NCBI RefSeq assembly: GCF_000716545.1
Contig: NZ_JNWZ01000104.1
Span: forward strand, 1 to 13,399
DNA: 13,399 bases
Direction: 5' to 3'
DNA from: Kitasatospora phosalacinea
GTDB lineage: Bacteria; Actinomycetota; Actinomycetes; Streptomycetales; Streptomycetaceae
In this document: positions 7,231 to 13,399 of the stretch, piece by piece
How the letters are laid out: every line of letters starts with the position of its first letter
Position numbering within the stretch: the stretch's first letter is position 1
Translations under genes and position numbers: made by a program
Notes under the pieces: model-generated
Databases searched by the model: none
What the model was told of the DNA's origin: nothing
Seen by the model: only the letters and a program-made list of their open reading frames with translations

Positions 7231-7237
7231 TTCGGTC

Positions 7238-9481
7238 GTGACCAACGACAGGAACAGGTTCGGTAGGCTGCTGCGCGAGGCCCGCCAGCGGCGGCAGTTC
7301 ACTCTGGAGGGCCTCGCGCAGGCATCCGGGGTGAGCGTGCGGGCGATCAGCGACATGGAGCGGGGCAGGAGCCTGCCGCGCCCCGCCACGCTCAGCGAGC
7401 TGATGGACGTCCTGGAACTGGAGGAGGACGCCCGCGGCCACCTCGTGCAGGCCTCGCTGCGGCACACCGTGCAGGTCCCGCAGCAGCTCCCGCCCGACCT
7501 GGCGGCCTTCCGCGGTCGCGAGGCCGAACTCGCCGTCGTCCTCGACCACACCGACCGCGCCTTCGCCCGGGGCGGCCATGTGGTGATCTCGGCGATCGGC
7601 GGCATGGCCGGGGTCGGCAAGACCGCTCTGGCCGTGCACTGGGCGCACCGGGTGGCCGACCGCTTCCCGGACGGCCAGCTGTACGTGAATCTGCGCGGTT
7701 TCGAGGACTCGCGCGACCCCTTGGATCCCGCGGACGCGCTGGGAGGCTTCCTGCGCGCACTCGGTGTGGCCGGCAAGGAGATCCCGCCGGGCGCCGAGGA
7801 GCGCGGGGCGCTGTTCCGGGAGCGGGCCTCGGGCCGGAAGATGATCGTCGTCCTCGACAACGCCAGGAGCTCGGAACAGGTACGGCCCCTCCTGCCGGCG
7901 TCCCCGGGGTGTCTGACGATCGTCACCTCGCGCAACCGGCTCGCCGCCCTGGCGGCCACCGAGGGGGCGGCCCTCGTCGGTCTGGACGTGTGGACGCAGG
8001 CCGAGGCGCTGGCCGCGCTGGCCGCCAGGCTCGGGGACGGACGGTGTGGGGCCGAGCCGTCGGCCGCGGCCGAACTGGTCCAGTTGTGCGGCTGCCTGCC
8101 GCTGGCGGTCGCCGTCATGGCCGCCCGGCTCAGCGCGAGCCCTGGCATGACGCTGAGTTCGGCGGTACGCGAGTTGCGCCGCACCTACCCGCGCCTGGAT
8201 GCGTTCTGCGCCGACGACCGGCGAGCCGATGTCCGCGGCATCTTCGCCCTCTCCTACCGGGCGCTCCAGCCGGACACGGCACGCTTCTTCCGCCACCTGG
8301 CCGTCCACCCAGGACCGGCGGTCTCCGCCGAAGCCGCGGCCTCCGTGGCAGGCGTGCGGATGCCCGCAGCCCGGCGCCACCTGCGTGACCTCACCGGGGC
8401 GGGCCTCCTCTCCCAGGACTCCCGGGGGTGCTACATCCTGCACGACCTCCTGCGTGCCTACGGGTCCGAACTCCTCGACGAGGAGAACGACGACCGCCTC
8501 TCCGCTCAGACCCGACTGCTCGACTACCTCTGCCACAACGCCCGCGCAGCCAAGCGGCTCCTGCCCCACTCCACGGACATACCGATCGGTGATCCGGTTC
8601 CGGGAGCCGTGCACGTGGCCCTCGACAGCCACGAGGAGGCGCTCGACTGGTACGAGCAGGAAGAACCCACCTTGGCGCTCGTCCAGCGTTCCTGTACGGG
8701 ACCTGCCTTGCTGCGCCGCCGCCTGGACCTCGCGCTGCAATGGGCGGCCTACAACGAGGTGGAGGGGCGCTGGAGCCAGGAGATCGAAGCCTCACGCGCC
8801 GCCCTTGCGGCCGCCCTCGAACTCGACGACCCCCTCGCCGTCAACAGAAGCGGTCACCATCTCGTGCGTGCCCTCATCGAGACCGGACGCCTGGAGGAGG
8901 TCGAAGAACCCTTTGCTCATATCCTTCGGTACCTGGACCGGCTGCCTGCCGAATACCGGGCGCGTGCCGAACGGGATGTCAGCTGGGTGTACCTCTACCT
9001 CGAACGCCCAGACCAGGGCCTGCGGCACGCGATGAACGCCCTGGCGACCGCCCGTAGCCTCGGCCAGCACGGCGAGGCCGCACGCGCCCTCGCCGACGCG
9101 GGCTGGCGCCTCGTTCAACTCGGTCGGCACCAAGAAGCAGTCGCCCGGTGCGAGGAGGCGCTCCTCCTCCTGCGCAAGGTCGGGGACCGACGCTACGAAG
9201 CCGCGACCCACAGCACCGTCGCCTACGCCCAGCAGTCCCTGGGCCACCTCGAGGAGGCCATCGCCGGCCACCGTCAGGCGGTGCGCATCTTCGAAGAACT
9301 GCACGACCGCTACAACCAGGCGGAAGCCCTGGACAACCTTGCCGCCGTCCAGTTGGAACTTGGTGCCAGCGAGGACGCCCGAACGAGCTGGGACCGGGCT
9401 GCAGAACTGTTCACCCAGCTCCGCGTCGCACGTGCCGCAGACTTCCGCGCCAAGGCGGATGCCGTCCCGGATAGCCGCTGA
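7238..9481 (+). CDS. XRE-type HTH / NB-ARC / TPR STAND regulator
   Basis: This 747-aa protein combines an N-terminal XRE HTH (about 8-62: LLREARQRRQFTLEGLAQAS, then SDMERGRSLP), an NB-ARC-like P-loop ATPase and C-terminal TPRs. Walker A is GGMAGVGKTA (121-130), Walker B MIVVLDNA (202-209), a sensor-like VTSRNRLAAL (229-238), and CGCLPLA (284-290) matches the GLPL box. A winged-helix-like segment follows (~310-410), and three clear TPRs fill ~612-729. This layout is common in Streptomyces as AfsR-like regulators lacking the SARP domain; STAND proteins switch on nucleotide exchange after ligand sensing by the repeats. GTG 7238 lacks an RBS and may be leaderless. It is divergent from the exported hydrolase, its most likely target. 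A defence (Avs-like) role is less likely because no effector domain is present. Confidence 0.9.
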   Translation: MTNDRNRFGRLLREARQRRQFTLEGLAQASGVSVRAISDMERGRSLPRPATLSELMDVLELEEDARGHLVQASLRHTVQVPQQLPPDLAAFRGREAELAVVLDHTDRAFARGGHVVISAIGGMAGVGKTALAVHWAHRVADRFPDGQLYVNLRGFEDSRDPLDPADALGGFLRALGVAGKEIPPGAEERGALFRERASGRKMIVVLDNARSSEQVRPLLPASPGCLTIVTSRNRLAALAATEGAALVGLDVWTQAEALAALAARLGDGRCGAEPSAAAELVQLCGCLPLAVAVMAARLSASPGMTLSSAVRELRRTYPRLDAFCADDRRADVRGIFALSYRALQPDTARFFRHLAVHPGPAVSAEAAASVAGVRMPAARRHLRDLTGAGLLSQDSRGCYILHDLLRAYGSELLDEENDDRLSAQTRLLDYLCHNARAAKRLLPHSTDIPIGDPVPGAVHVALDSHEEALDWYEQEEPTLALVQRSCTGPALLRRRLDLALQWAAYNEVEGRWSQEIEASRAALAAALELDDPLAVNRSGHHLVRALIETGRLEEVEEPFAHILRYLDRLPAEYRARAERDVSWVYLYLERPDQGLRHAMNALATARSLGQHGEAARALADAGWRLVQLGRHQEAVARCEEALLLLRKVGDRRYEAATHSTVAYAQQSLGHLEEAIAGHRQAVRIFEELHDRYNQAEALDNLAAVQLELGASEDARTSWDRAAELFTQLRVARAADFRAKADAVPDSR

Positions 9482-9551
9482 TCACACGAGAACGGCATTC
9501 GACAAGGCCCGCTGGTGCCGAAAGGGAAAGCCGCGGGCGGCGAGGTCGCGG

Positions 9552-9591
9552 CCGGGCGGGTGCGGAGACTGTGGTCTCCGGGCCCGCCCGG
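9552..9591. terminator. Bidirectional hairpin between STAND regulator and secreted repeat protein
   Basis: Arms 9552-9569 and 9574-9591 (18 nt each, loop TGTG) pair over nearly the whole length, with one wobble and one mismatch. The stem lies 70 nt after the regulator stop and 34 nt beyond the stop of the opposing gene at 9626, so it can end both transcripts. Confidence 0.85.
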
Positions 9592-9625
9592 CCTTGTCAT
9601 GGTGGCGCGTTCACTTCACCGGATG

Positions 9626-10627
9626 TCAGAACTGCCGGGACTGCTTCCACCAGACTCCGCCGTTCCCACTGGTGGCGAGGAGGTAGACCGTCGCGGCGTA
9701 CGCCACCAGGACGGGGCCGTACCGGCCGATGAACCCGTTGACCTCGGCGCTCCAGTACCCGTACCAGCCCCCGTTGGCGTAGATCGAGGCCAGTTGGATT
9801 CGCTGGCTCCCCTGCTGGCGAATAGCCACCTGCCCCCTGCCGTTGTTCGTCATCGCGACGGCCGGCTGGGTATCCGTCAGCACTCCCGACAGAAGATCCC
9901 AGCCCCACCAGCTCCCGGAACCGTAGGTCTGGCGGATGATGTTCACCTGGTTGTCCGTGCCTCGCCACGCCAGCACGATGATCTGGGCTTCTGGCTCGTA
10001 GGAAAGGGCAGGCGAGGAGTCGCTCGTCGCGTTGGGAATCGCCACCGGCAGATCCCAGAAGTCGTTTCCGGCGCTGTAGAAGACACCGTAGATGTTGTCG
10101 CTGTCCTGCCCGCGGTAGGCCAGGAGCATCCCACGGCTGGGCAGGGAAGTCACCGAGACCGACCTGTTGTTGGGCGTGCGCACGTCTCTGGGCACCTGGT
10201 ACCAGAGGCTAGGCGCGACCAGGTTGCTGCTGACGGTGACGTTCGAGTAGAAGACGTACCCGTTCGTCCCGGTGTGGAACACGCGGAACACCGAGGAACT
10301 GCCGCTTGTGCGGTCGAATGCCACCACCGGGGTGACGTACGTCGAGGCGTTGGGCAGTTGGACGGGCCTGCCGTGGTTGACGGCCATGTAGACGTTGTTG
10401 TCGGTCCAGCCGTGCCAGACCTGTACCAGAGTGTTGAGGTTGGGGTCGCGGGCCTCGGACATGTCGCCGTCCGAGTAGACCTGCACGTTGTTCTCGATCT
10501 CCTGGGTCCAGCCGTTGCTTTCGCCGGGCTCCGCAGCGAAAGCCGCGTTGTTCGAGAAGAAGAGGACGGACACAGCCGCGATGAACGCGACCGTGAGCAG
10601 CCGCCACCGCTGCGCGAGGAGATGCAC
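9626..10627 (-). CDS. Secreted repeat protein, lectin/sialidase-like beta-propeller
   Basis: With GTG 10625-10627 the product is 333 aa. It opens with a Sec signal peptide: QRWR, a hydrophobic core (LLTVAFIAAVSVLFF) and a likely cut near residue 31 (NNAAFA-AEPG). The mature chain holds about five imperfect ~48-residue repeats, each centred on a strand motif such as VWHGWTDNNVYM (70-81), VFHTGTNGYVFYS (116-128), AYRGQDSDNIYGVFY (170-184), AWRGTDNQVNIIRQ (220-233) and AIRQQGSQRIQLASIY (268-283). The Trp/Gly/Asp-rich pattern resembles blades of PLL-like lectins and sialidase-fold proteins; no catalytic set is recognised, so sugar binding is more likely than hydrolysis. AAAGG lies 7 nt upstream of the chosen start; a 379-aa reading would bury the signal peptide. 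It is probably monocistronic. Fold assignment is inference from repeat pattern. Confidence 0.78.
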   Translation of the reverse strand: MHLLAQRWRLLTVAFIAAVSVLFFSNNAAFAAEPGESNGWTQEIENNVQVYSDGDMSEARDPNLNTLVQVWHGWTDNNVYMAVNHGRPVQLPNASTYVTPVVAFDRTSGSSSVFRVFHTGTNGYVFYSNVTVSSNLVAPSLWYQVPRDVRTPNNRSVSVTSLPSRGMLLAYRGQDSDNIYGVFYSAGNDFWDLPVAIPNATSDSSPALSYEPEAQIIVLAWRGTDNQVNIIRQTYGSGSWWGWDLLSGVLTDTQPAVAMTNNGRGQVAIRQQGSQRIQLASIYANGGWYGYWSAEVNGFIGRYGPVLVAYAATVYLLATSGNGGVWWKQSRQF

Positions 10628-10742
10628 GGTCCTGCCTTTCGTCAAGTAGTGGTCAAAGTTCGTTGTGCAGTGGAGACGGCGGCCCGGAATATCCCGAGCA
10701 CCGCTGGGGGAAGGGCCACTCGTGTCGGCGAGTGCGGATTGA

Positions 10743-10759
10743 CTGCCGCGGGACGGCAG
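10743..10759 (-). terminator. Small hairpin after the DLH-like hydrolase gene
   Basis: CTGCCG (10743-10748) pairs with CGGCAG (10754-10759) 12 nt beyond the hydrolase stop, and a second perfect 6-bp hairpin CACTCG/CGAGTG follows at 10717-10734. Together they may end the hydrolase transcript before the promoter of the secreted repeat protein. Both stems are short, so this is tentative. Confidence 0.45.
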
Positions 10760-10771
10760 CCGCACCGGACT

Positions 10772-11701
10772 TCATGCGGCGCTGCCCACGAGGTGGTCGG
10801 TGAAGTAGTCAGTGAGCTTGTCGACGGCGGGGTCGATGTACTCGCGCTTGTCGTAGAGGTCGACGTGGCTGGCGCCCTCGATCCAGTGGATTTCCTTGGG
10901 GCCGGTTGCTCGCTGGTGGGCCTCGACGGCCATCCAGGCCGTGACGGCACGCTCGCCGATGATCTGGAGGATGGGGCGGGGACCGATCAGGGGAACCGCG
11001 AAGAAGGCGTCGTGGAAGGCCATCCGGTCGATGCTCTCCCAGGCGAGGAACTTCGCCGACCGCTCGTGCTCGCCGCGCGGGGTGCAGTAGTACTCGAAGC
11101 CCTCGATGCCGTGCTGCCCTCCCAGCGCACCGGCCTGTTCGGCGGTCTCGGGGAACATCGTCATGGCCCCCGGGTCTTCACCGCGGGCCGCGGCCGAGCG
11201 GGCCCGGGCAGCGGCCGCCAGCAAGGACCGGAAGACCGCCGGATCCTGGGTCCCGTCGGCGCCGAGGCGGAACTGGCGGGCGGGTTCGGCGGTGCTCACG
11301 GTGGCGACGGCCCTGACCCGGTGGTCGCCGCCCGCAGCGGCCAGGCTGTAGCCGCCGGACGCGCAGATGCCCAGCAGGCCGACGCGCCCGGGATCGACCT
11401 CCGCACGGGTGGTGAGGTAGGAAACGGCGGCCTTGAAGTCCTCCACCCGCTGGGAAGGGTCCTCCAGCCCGCGCGGCAGACCGCCCGACTCCCCCTGATA
11501 GGCGGCGTCGAAGGCCAGGGCGACGAATCCGCGGTCGGCCATCAGCTGTGCGTAAGTACCCGAGGTCTGCTCCTTCACCCCGGTGCCCGGATGACCGACC
11601 ACCAATGCCGGGTACCCGCCGTGGGCTGGGGCATCAGGGACATACAGATGTCCCGCGATTGTGATGCCGGCACTGTCGAATGTGACTTCGGTCCTTGCCA
11701 T
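10772..11701 (-). CDS. Alpha/beta hydrolase, dienelactone-hydrolase/YcjY-like, Cys nucleophile
   Basis: This 309-aa cytoplasmic protein lacks a signal peptide. The fold is evident from VVGHPGTGVKEQTSG (oxyanion region, 34-48), FDAAYQGESGG (64-74) and the nucleophile elbow LLGICASGGYSL (109-120), in which Cys113 occupies the GxCxxG nucleophile position used by dienelactone hydrolases instead of Ser. His279 in GASHVDLYD is the likely catalytic His. Proteins of this type (YcjY-like) are generally annotated alpha/beta hydrolase with unknown substrate. The start ATG 11699-11701 is preceded by AGGAG 9 nt upstream; the open frame upstream to 12772 is a shadow over phage DNA. The hydrolase is followed by two small hairpins and, 144 nt on, the secreted repeat protein on the same strand, probably a separate unit. 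Confidence 0.87.
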   Translation of the reverse strand: MARTEVTFDSAGITIAGHLYVPDAPAHGGYPALVVGHPGTGVKEQTSGTYAQLMADRGFVALAFDAAYQGESGGLPRGLEDPSQRVEDFKAAVSYLTTRAEVDPGRVGLLGICASGGYSLAAAGGDHRVRAVATVSTAEPARQFRLGADGTQDPAVFRSLLAAAARARSAAARGEDPGAMTMFPETAEQAGALGGQHGIEGFEYYCTPRGEHERSAKFLAWESIDRMAFHDAFFAVPLIGPRPILQIIGERAVTAWMAVEAHQRATGPKEIHWIEGASHVDLYDKREYIDPAVDKLTDYFTDHLVGSAA

Positions 11702-11838
11702 GAGCAGAATCTCCTCGCATTTTCCCGGCCGTTCCACGGTGCGGGCGTTTCTTTCAGGGGCGACAAAGGGGCCCGACCAATCGCTTGACCGGCACCTTCG
11801 GCTCAACTGTTGTTCACGACTGCGGCGCAGGGCTTCAG

Positions 11839-12024
11839 TCATCCGACTGCAGGCCTGCCACGGACCAAGTCGGCGAACGCGCGGATGATCGCGGGCCGCT
11901 CCAACGCCCGGGTGCCGCGCAGGCCCAGGGCCATGGAGACGAGTCGGCGCTGGCCGCCTCCGAACATGGTCGGGTCTCCTACCCATGTGGGTGCGAACCC
12001 GATCGCGTAGTAGGCCCCGGGGAG
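11839..12024 (-). pseudogene. C-terminal remnant of an unidentified gene
   Basis: On the minus strand about 62 codons ending at the stop 11839-11841 read like genuine protein: LPGAYYAIGFAPTWVGDP, then FGGGQRRLVSMALGLRG, then ERPAIIRAFADLV. Composition and codon use are those of a real actinobacterial gene, but no start with RBS exists, and an in-frame stop (12034-12036) closes it upstream near the start of the phage-derived segment. I do not recognise the family. It lies upstream of, and in the same direction as, the DLH-like hydrolase, so it may be the cut end of a former neighbour, truncated where the phage remnant now begins (about 12025). Confidence 0.5.
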
Positions 12025-12078
12025 GCAATGCGATCATGGGGGGTGGCGCGGGGGCGCATTCCTGGAGGACCAGCGTCC

Positions 12079-12200
12079 ATGCCCCGCCCCACCCGGGCTC
12101 AGCGCGCCGCCATCGCCCAGCGGCGGGCGGACGCCGTCGAACTGCGCCTGGCCGGCGCCGACCCGCTGACCGTCGGCCGGAAGCTCGCCGCCGAATCCTC
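12079..12200 (+). pseudogene. N-terminal fragment of a terminase small-subunit-like phage protein
   Basis: ATG 12079 has a good ribosome site (GGAGG 12064-12068, 10 nt upstream). The first ~40 codons, MPRPTRAQRAAIAQRRADAV and then ELRLAGADPLTVGRKLAAES, form a basic helical segment like the homeodomain-like N-terminus of phage terminase small subunits or related DNA-binding phage proteins. The frame then runs on into the terminase large-subunit DNA in the wrong frame, so the gene is cut near 12200. Family assignment is inferred from position just before a terminase fragment and from composition. Confidence 0.5.
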
Positions 12201-13259
12201 TCGAAGGAGGGCGGCTTGTTCGCGGCCGGTGTCGGCGGCGGCCTCACGGGCAAGGGCGCGAACCTGGCCGTGGTGGACGACCCGATCAAGGACGACGCCG
12301 ACGCCCAATCGCCCACGATGCGACGCAGATTGTGGGAGTGGTGGCAGGCCGTCCTCCTCACCCGCGTCGAGCCGGGCGGGTCCGTGGTCGTCATCCAGAC
12401 CCGCTGGCACGAAGACGACCTCGCCGGGCGGATTCTCGCCGGCGAGACCGCCTCCGACTGGACGATCATCGACCTGCCCGCCATCGCGGACAGCGAGGAT
12501 GACGCGCTCGGCCGGAAGGTCGGCGAACCGCTGTGGCCCGCCCGGTACGGGCGCAAGGCCCTGGCGGCGATCCGGCGCGCCGTCGGCGAGCGGGTGTGGT
12601 GGAGCCTGTTCCAGCAGAAGCCCCGCCCCGTCGAGGGCGGGGTGTGGCAGCGGGCCTGGATCGACAAGCACCGGCTCACCCCGGTCGAGTTCGCCTCCAT
12701 CGAGCTGGCCCGGGTCGTCGTCGCCGTCGACCCGTCCGGCGGCGACTCCACCGTCAACGACGAGACCGGCATCGTCGGCCTCGGCGCCGACTACGACGAC
12801 CACCTGTACGTGCTCGCCGACAAGTCCGGCACCCTCGGCGCGAACGACTGGGGCCTCACCGCGTGCCGGCTCGCCCTGTCACTGCGCGCGGACGCCATGG
12901 TGGTCGAGGCCAACTACGGCGGCAACATGGCCAAGTCCGTCGTCTCCCAGGCATGGGACCAGCTCGCCCGCGACGGGCAGACCCGCGGCCAGCTGATGCC
13001 GATGATCGTCGAAGTCAACGCGAAGGTCGGCAAGCGGCTGCGGGCCGAGCCCGTGGCACAGCTCTACGACCAGGGCCGCGTCCACCACGTCGGCCACTTC
13101 GCCGAGCTGGAAGGGCAGATGGTGACCTGGGTGGCCGGCATGAACAGCCCCGACCGGATGGACGCCGCAGTCCACGGCCTCACCGAACTAGCGGGCGGCG
13201 GCCAGGCCGACACCCTCGGGCAGGGCATGGACGACGGCCGCCTACGAGGCCGCCGGTAG
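12198..13259 (+). pseudogene. Phage terminase large subunit, N-terminally deleted
   Basis: About 350 codons encode the central and C-terminal parts of a TerL, the motor-nuclease that packages phage DNA. Similarity opens with SKEGGLFAAGVGGGLTG, followed by VVDDPIKDD (VVDD codons at 12270-12281; corresponds to the Walker B/post-Walker B region). The RNase H-like nuclease follows: VVVAVDPSGGD (Asp codon 12729-12731), VVEANYGGN (Glu codon 12906-12908) and DRMDAAVHGL (Asp codon 13161-13163), all apparently preserved. The Walker A part, roughly the first 130 residues, is missing and no start with RBS lies in frame; the upstream small-subunit-like fragment is in another frame. The ATPase cannot work, so this is a relic of a prophage or phage satellite. 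Stop TAG 13257-13259 is followed by the palindrome AGGAGCTCCT (13261-13270). Confidence 0.82.
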
Positions 13260-13310
13260 GAGGAGCTCCTGTTCGGTGCTGCCTCCTCGCCGTCCTACTA
13301 AGAAGCCATC

Positions 13311-13399
13311 TCATTTGGTGATTCTGCGATGGCAGATGAGGGTGGCGGCGATGGTGGCGAAGGCTGCGAAGTGGGTGCCCTTGCGTTCGTAGCGGCGGT
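13311..13399 (-). CDS. IS5-family-type transposase, C-terminal end (continues beyond window)
   Basis: On the minus strand, the stop at 13311-13313 closes a frame that runs off the right edge and encodes RRYERKGTHFAAFATIAATL and then ICHRRITK. The RYERK...H..AF..IA..LIC.RR pattern is the conserved C-terminus of IS5-group DDE transposases common in Streptomyces; the RYE Glu is normally the third catalytic residue. A CTAA tetranucleotide at 13288-13291 just outside a possible IS end resembles the IS5 target YTAR, but with one end visible this cannot be verified. Whether the gene is intact is not visible. Confidence 0.8.
   Translation of the reverse strand, partial: RRYERKGTHFAAFATIAATLICHRRITK

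Larger units (their letters stand above)
6839..7237. promoter_or_regulatory. Divergent control region between exported hydrolase and STAND regulator
   Basis: These 399 bp hold no convincing gene and must contain both promoters. Visible structure: a 6-bp stem CGCCCC/GGGGCG (6865-6880) in the presumed hydrolase leader; CCGACGGC repeated at 6922-6929 and 6950-6957; the GCACCTGC pair described separately; and the palindrome GGCCGAA-N5-TTCGGCC. No unequivocal -35 box was found on either strand. Confidence 0.55.

Noticed and set aside
7238..9481. Avs-like antiphage STAND defence protein
   Set aside because: The protein has an HTH in place of a nuclease or other effector domain and is divergent from a metabolic-type enzyme, which fits a transcription regulator better.
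10628..10765. Longer 379-aa form of the secreted repeat protein
   Set aside because: It would place the signal peptide internally; GTG 10627 with a spaced AAAGG gives a normal Sec signal at the N-terminus.
11702..12772. N-terminal extension of the DLH-like hydrolase to a 666-aa protein
   Set aside because: The extension is the antisense of the terminase remnant; the ATG at 11701 has a good RBS and matches the start of family similarity.

Overview
The window looks like high-GC actinobacterial chromosome, most probably Streptomyces or a close relative. GC-rich codon use throughout, frequent GTG starts, a LAL-type LuxR regulator, an XRE-NB-ARC-TPR regulator, a Tat-exported hydrolase and several actinobacterial-type IS and phage remnants support this. 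The region is accessory: apparently intact regulatory, enzyme and secreted-protein genes lie between decayed mobile DNA on both sides.

Left flank (1-1946): the last 45 codons of a tyrosine integrase (+) meet the C-terminal part of an excisionase-like HTH gene (-) at a strong shared hairpin terminator. The 5' part of the HTH gene is replaced by an IS1380-family element with an apparently complete transposase (483-1871, -). A 13-bp perfect inverted repeat lies immediately upstream of the transposase start.

Central block (2338-11701): (i) a 919-aa LAL regulator (+); (ii) a convergent 130-aa DUF2255 protein (-); (iii) a Tat-signal alpha/beta hydrolase of epoxide-hydrolase type (-), divergent across a 399-bp control region from (iv) a 747-aa XRE-NB-ARC-TPR STAND regulator (+); (v) a secreted 333-aa repeat protein resembling a lectin or sialidase-like beta-propeller (-); (vi) a cytoplasmic DLH/YcjY-like alpha/beta hydrolase with a Cys nucleophile motif (-). 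The divergent pair (iii)/(iv) is the most plausible functional unit: the control region holds 11-bp-phased direct repeats and a perfect palindrome. Most other genes look individually transcribed, with hairpins between them.

Right flank (11839-13399): a C-terminal scrap of an unidentified gene (-), then a phage packaging remnant in which the start of a terminase small-subunit-like gene runs out of frame into a terminase large subunit lacking its N-terminal ATPase part, and finally the C-terminal end of an IS5-type transposase leaving the window.

I see no tRNA, rRNA, CRISPR array or clear-cut new defence system. The best candidates for something undescribed are the STAND regulator/exported hydrolase pair and the hairpin at the transposase start.
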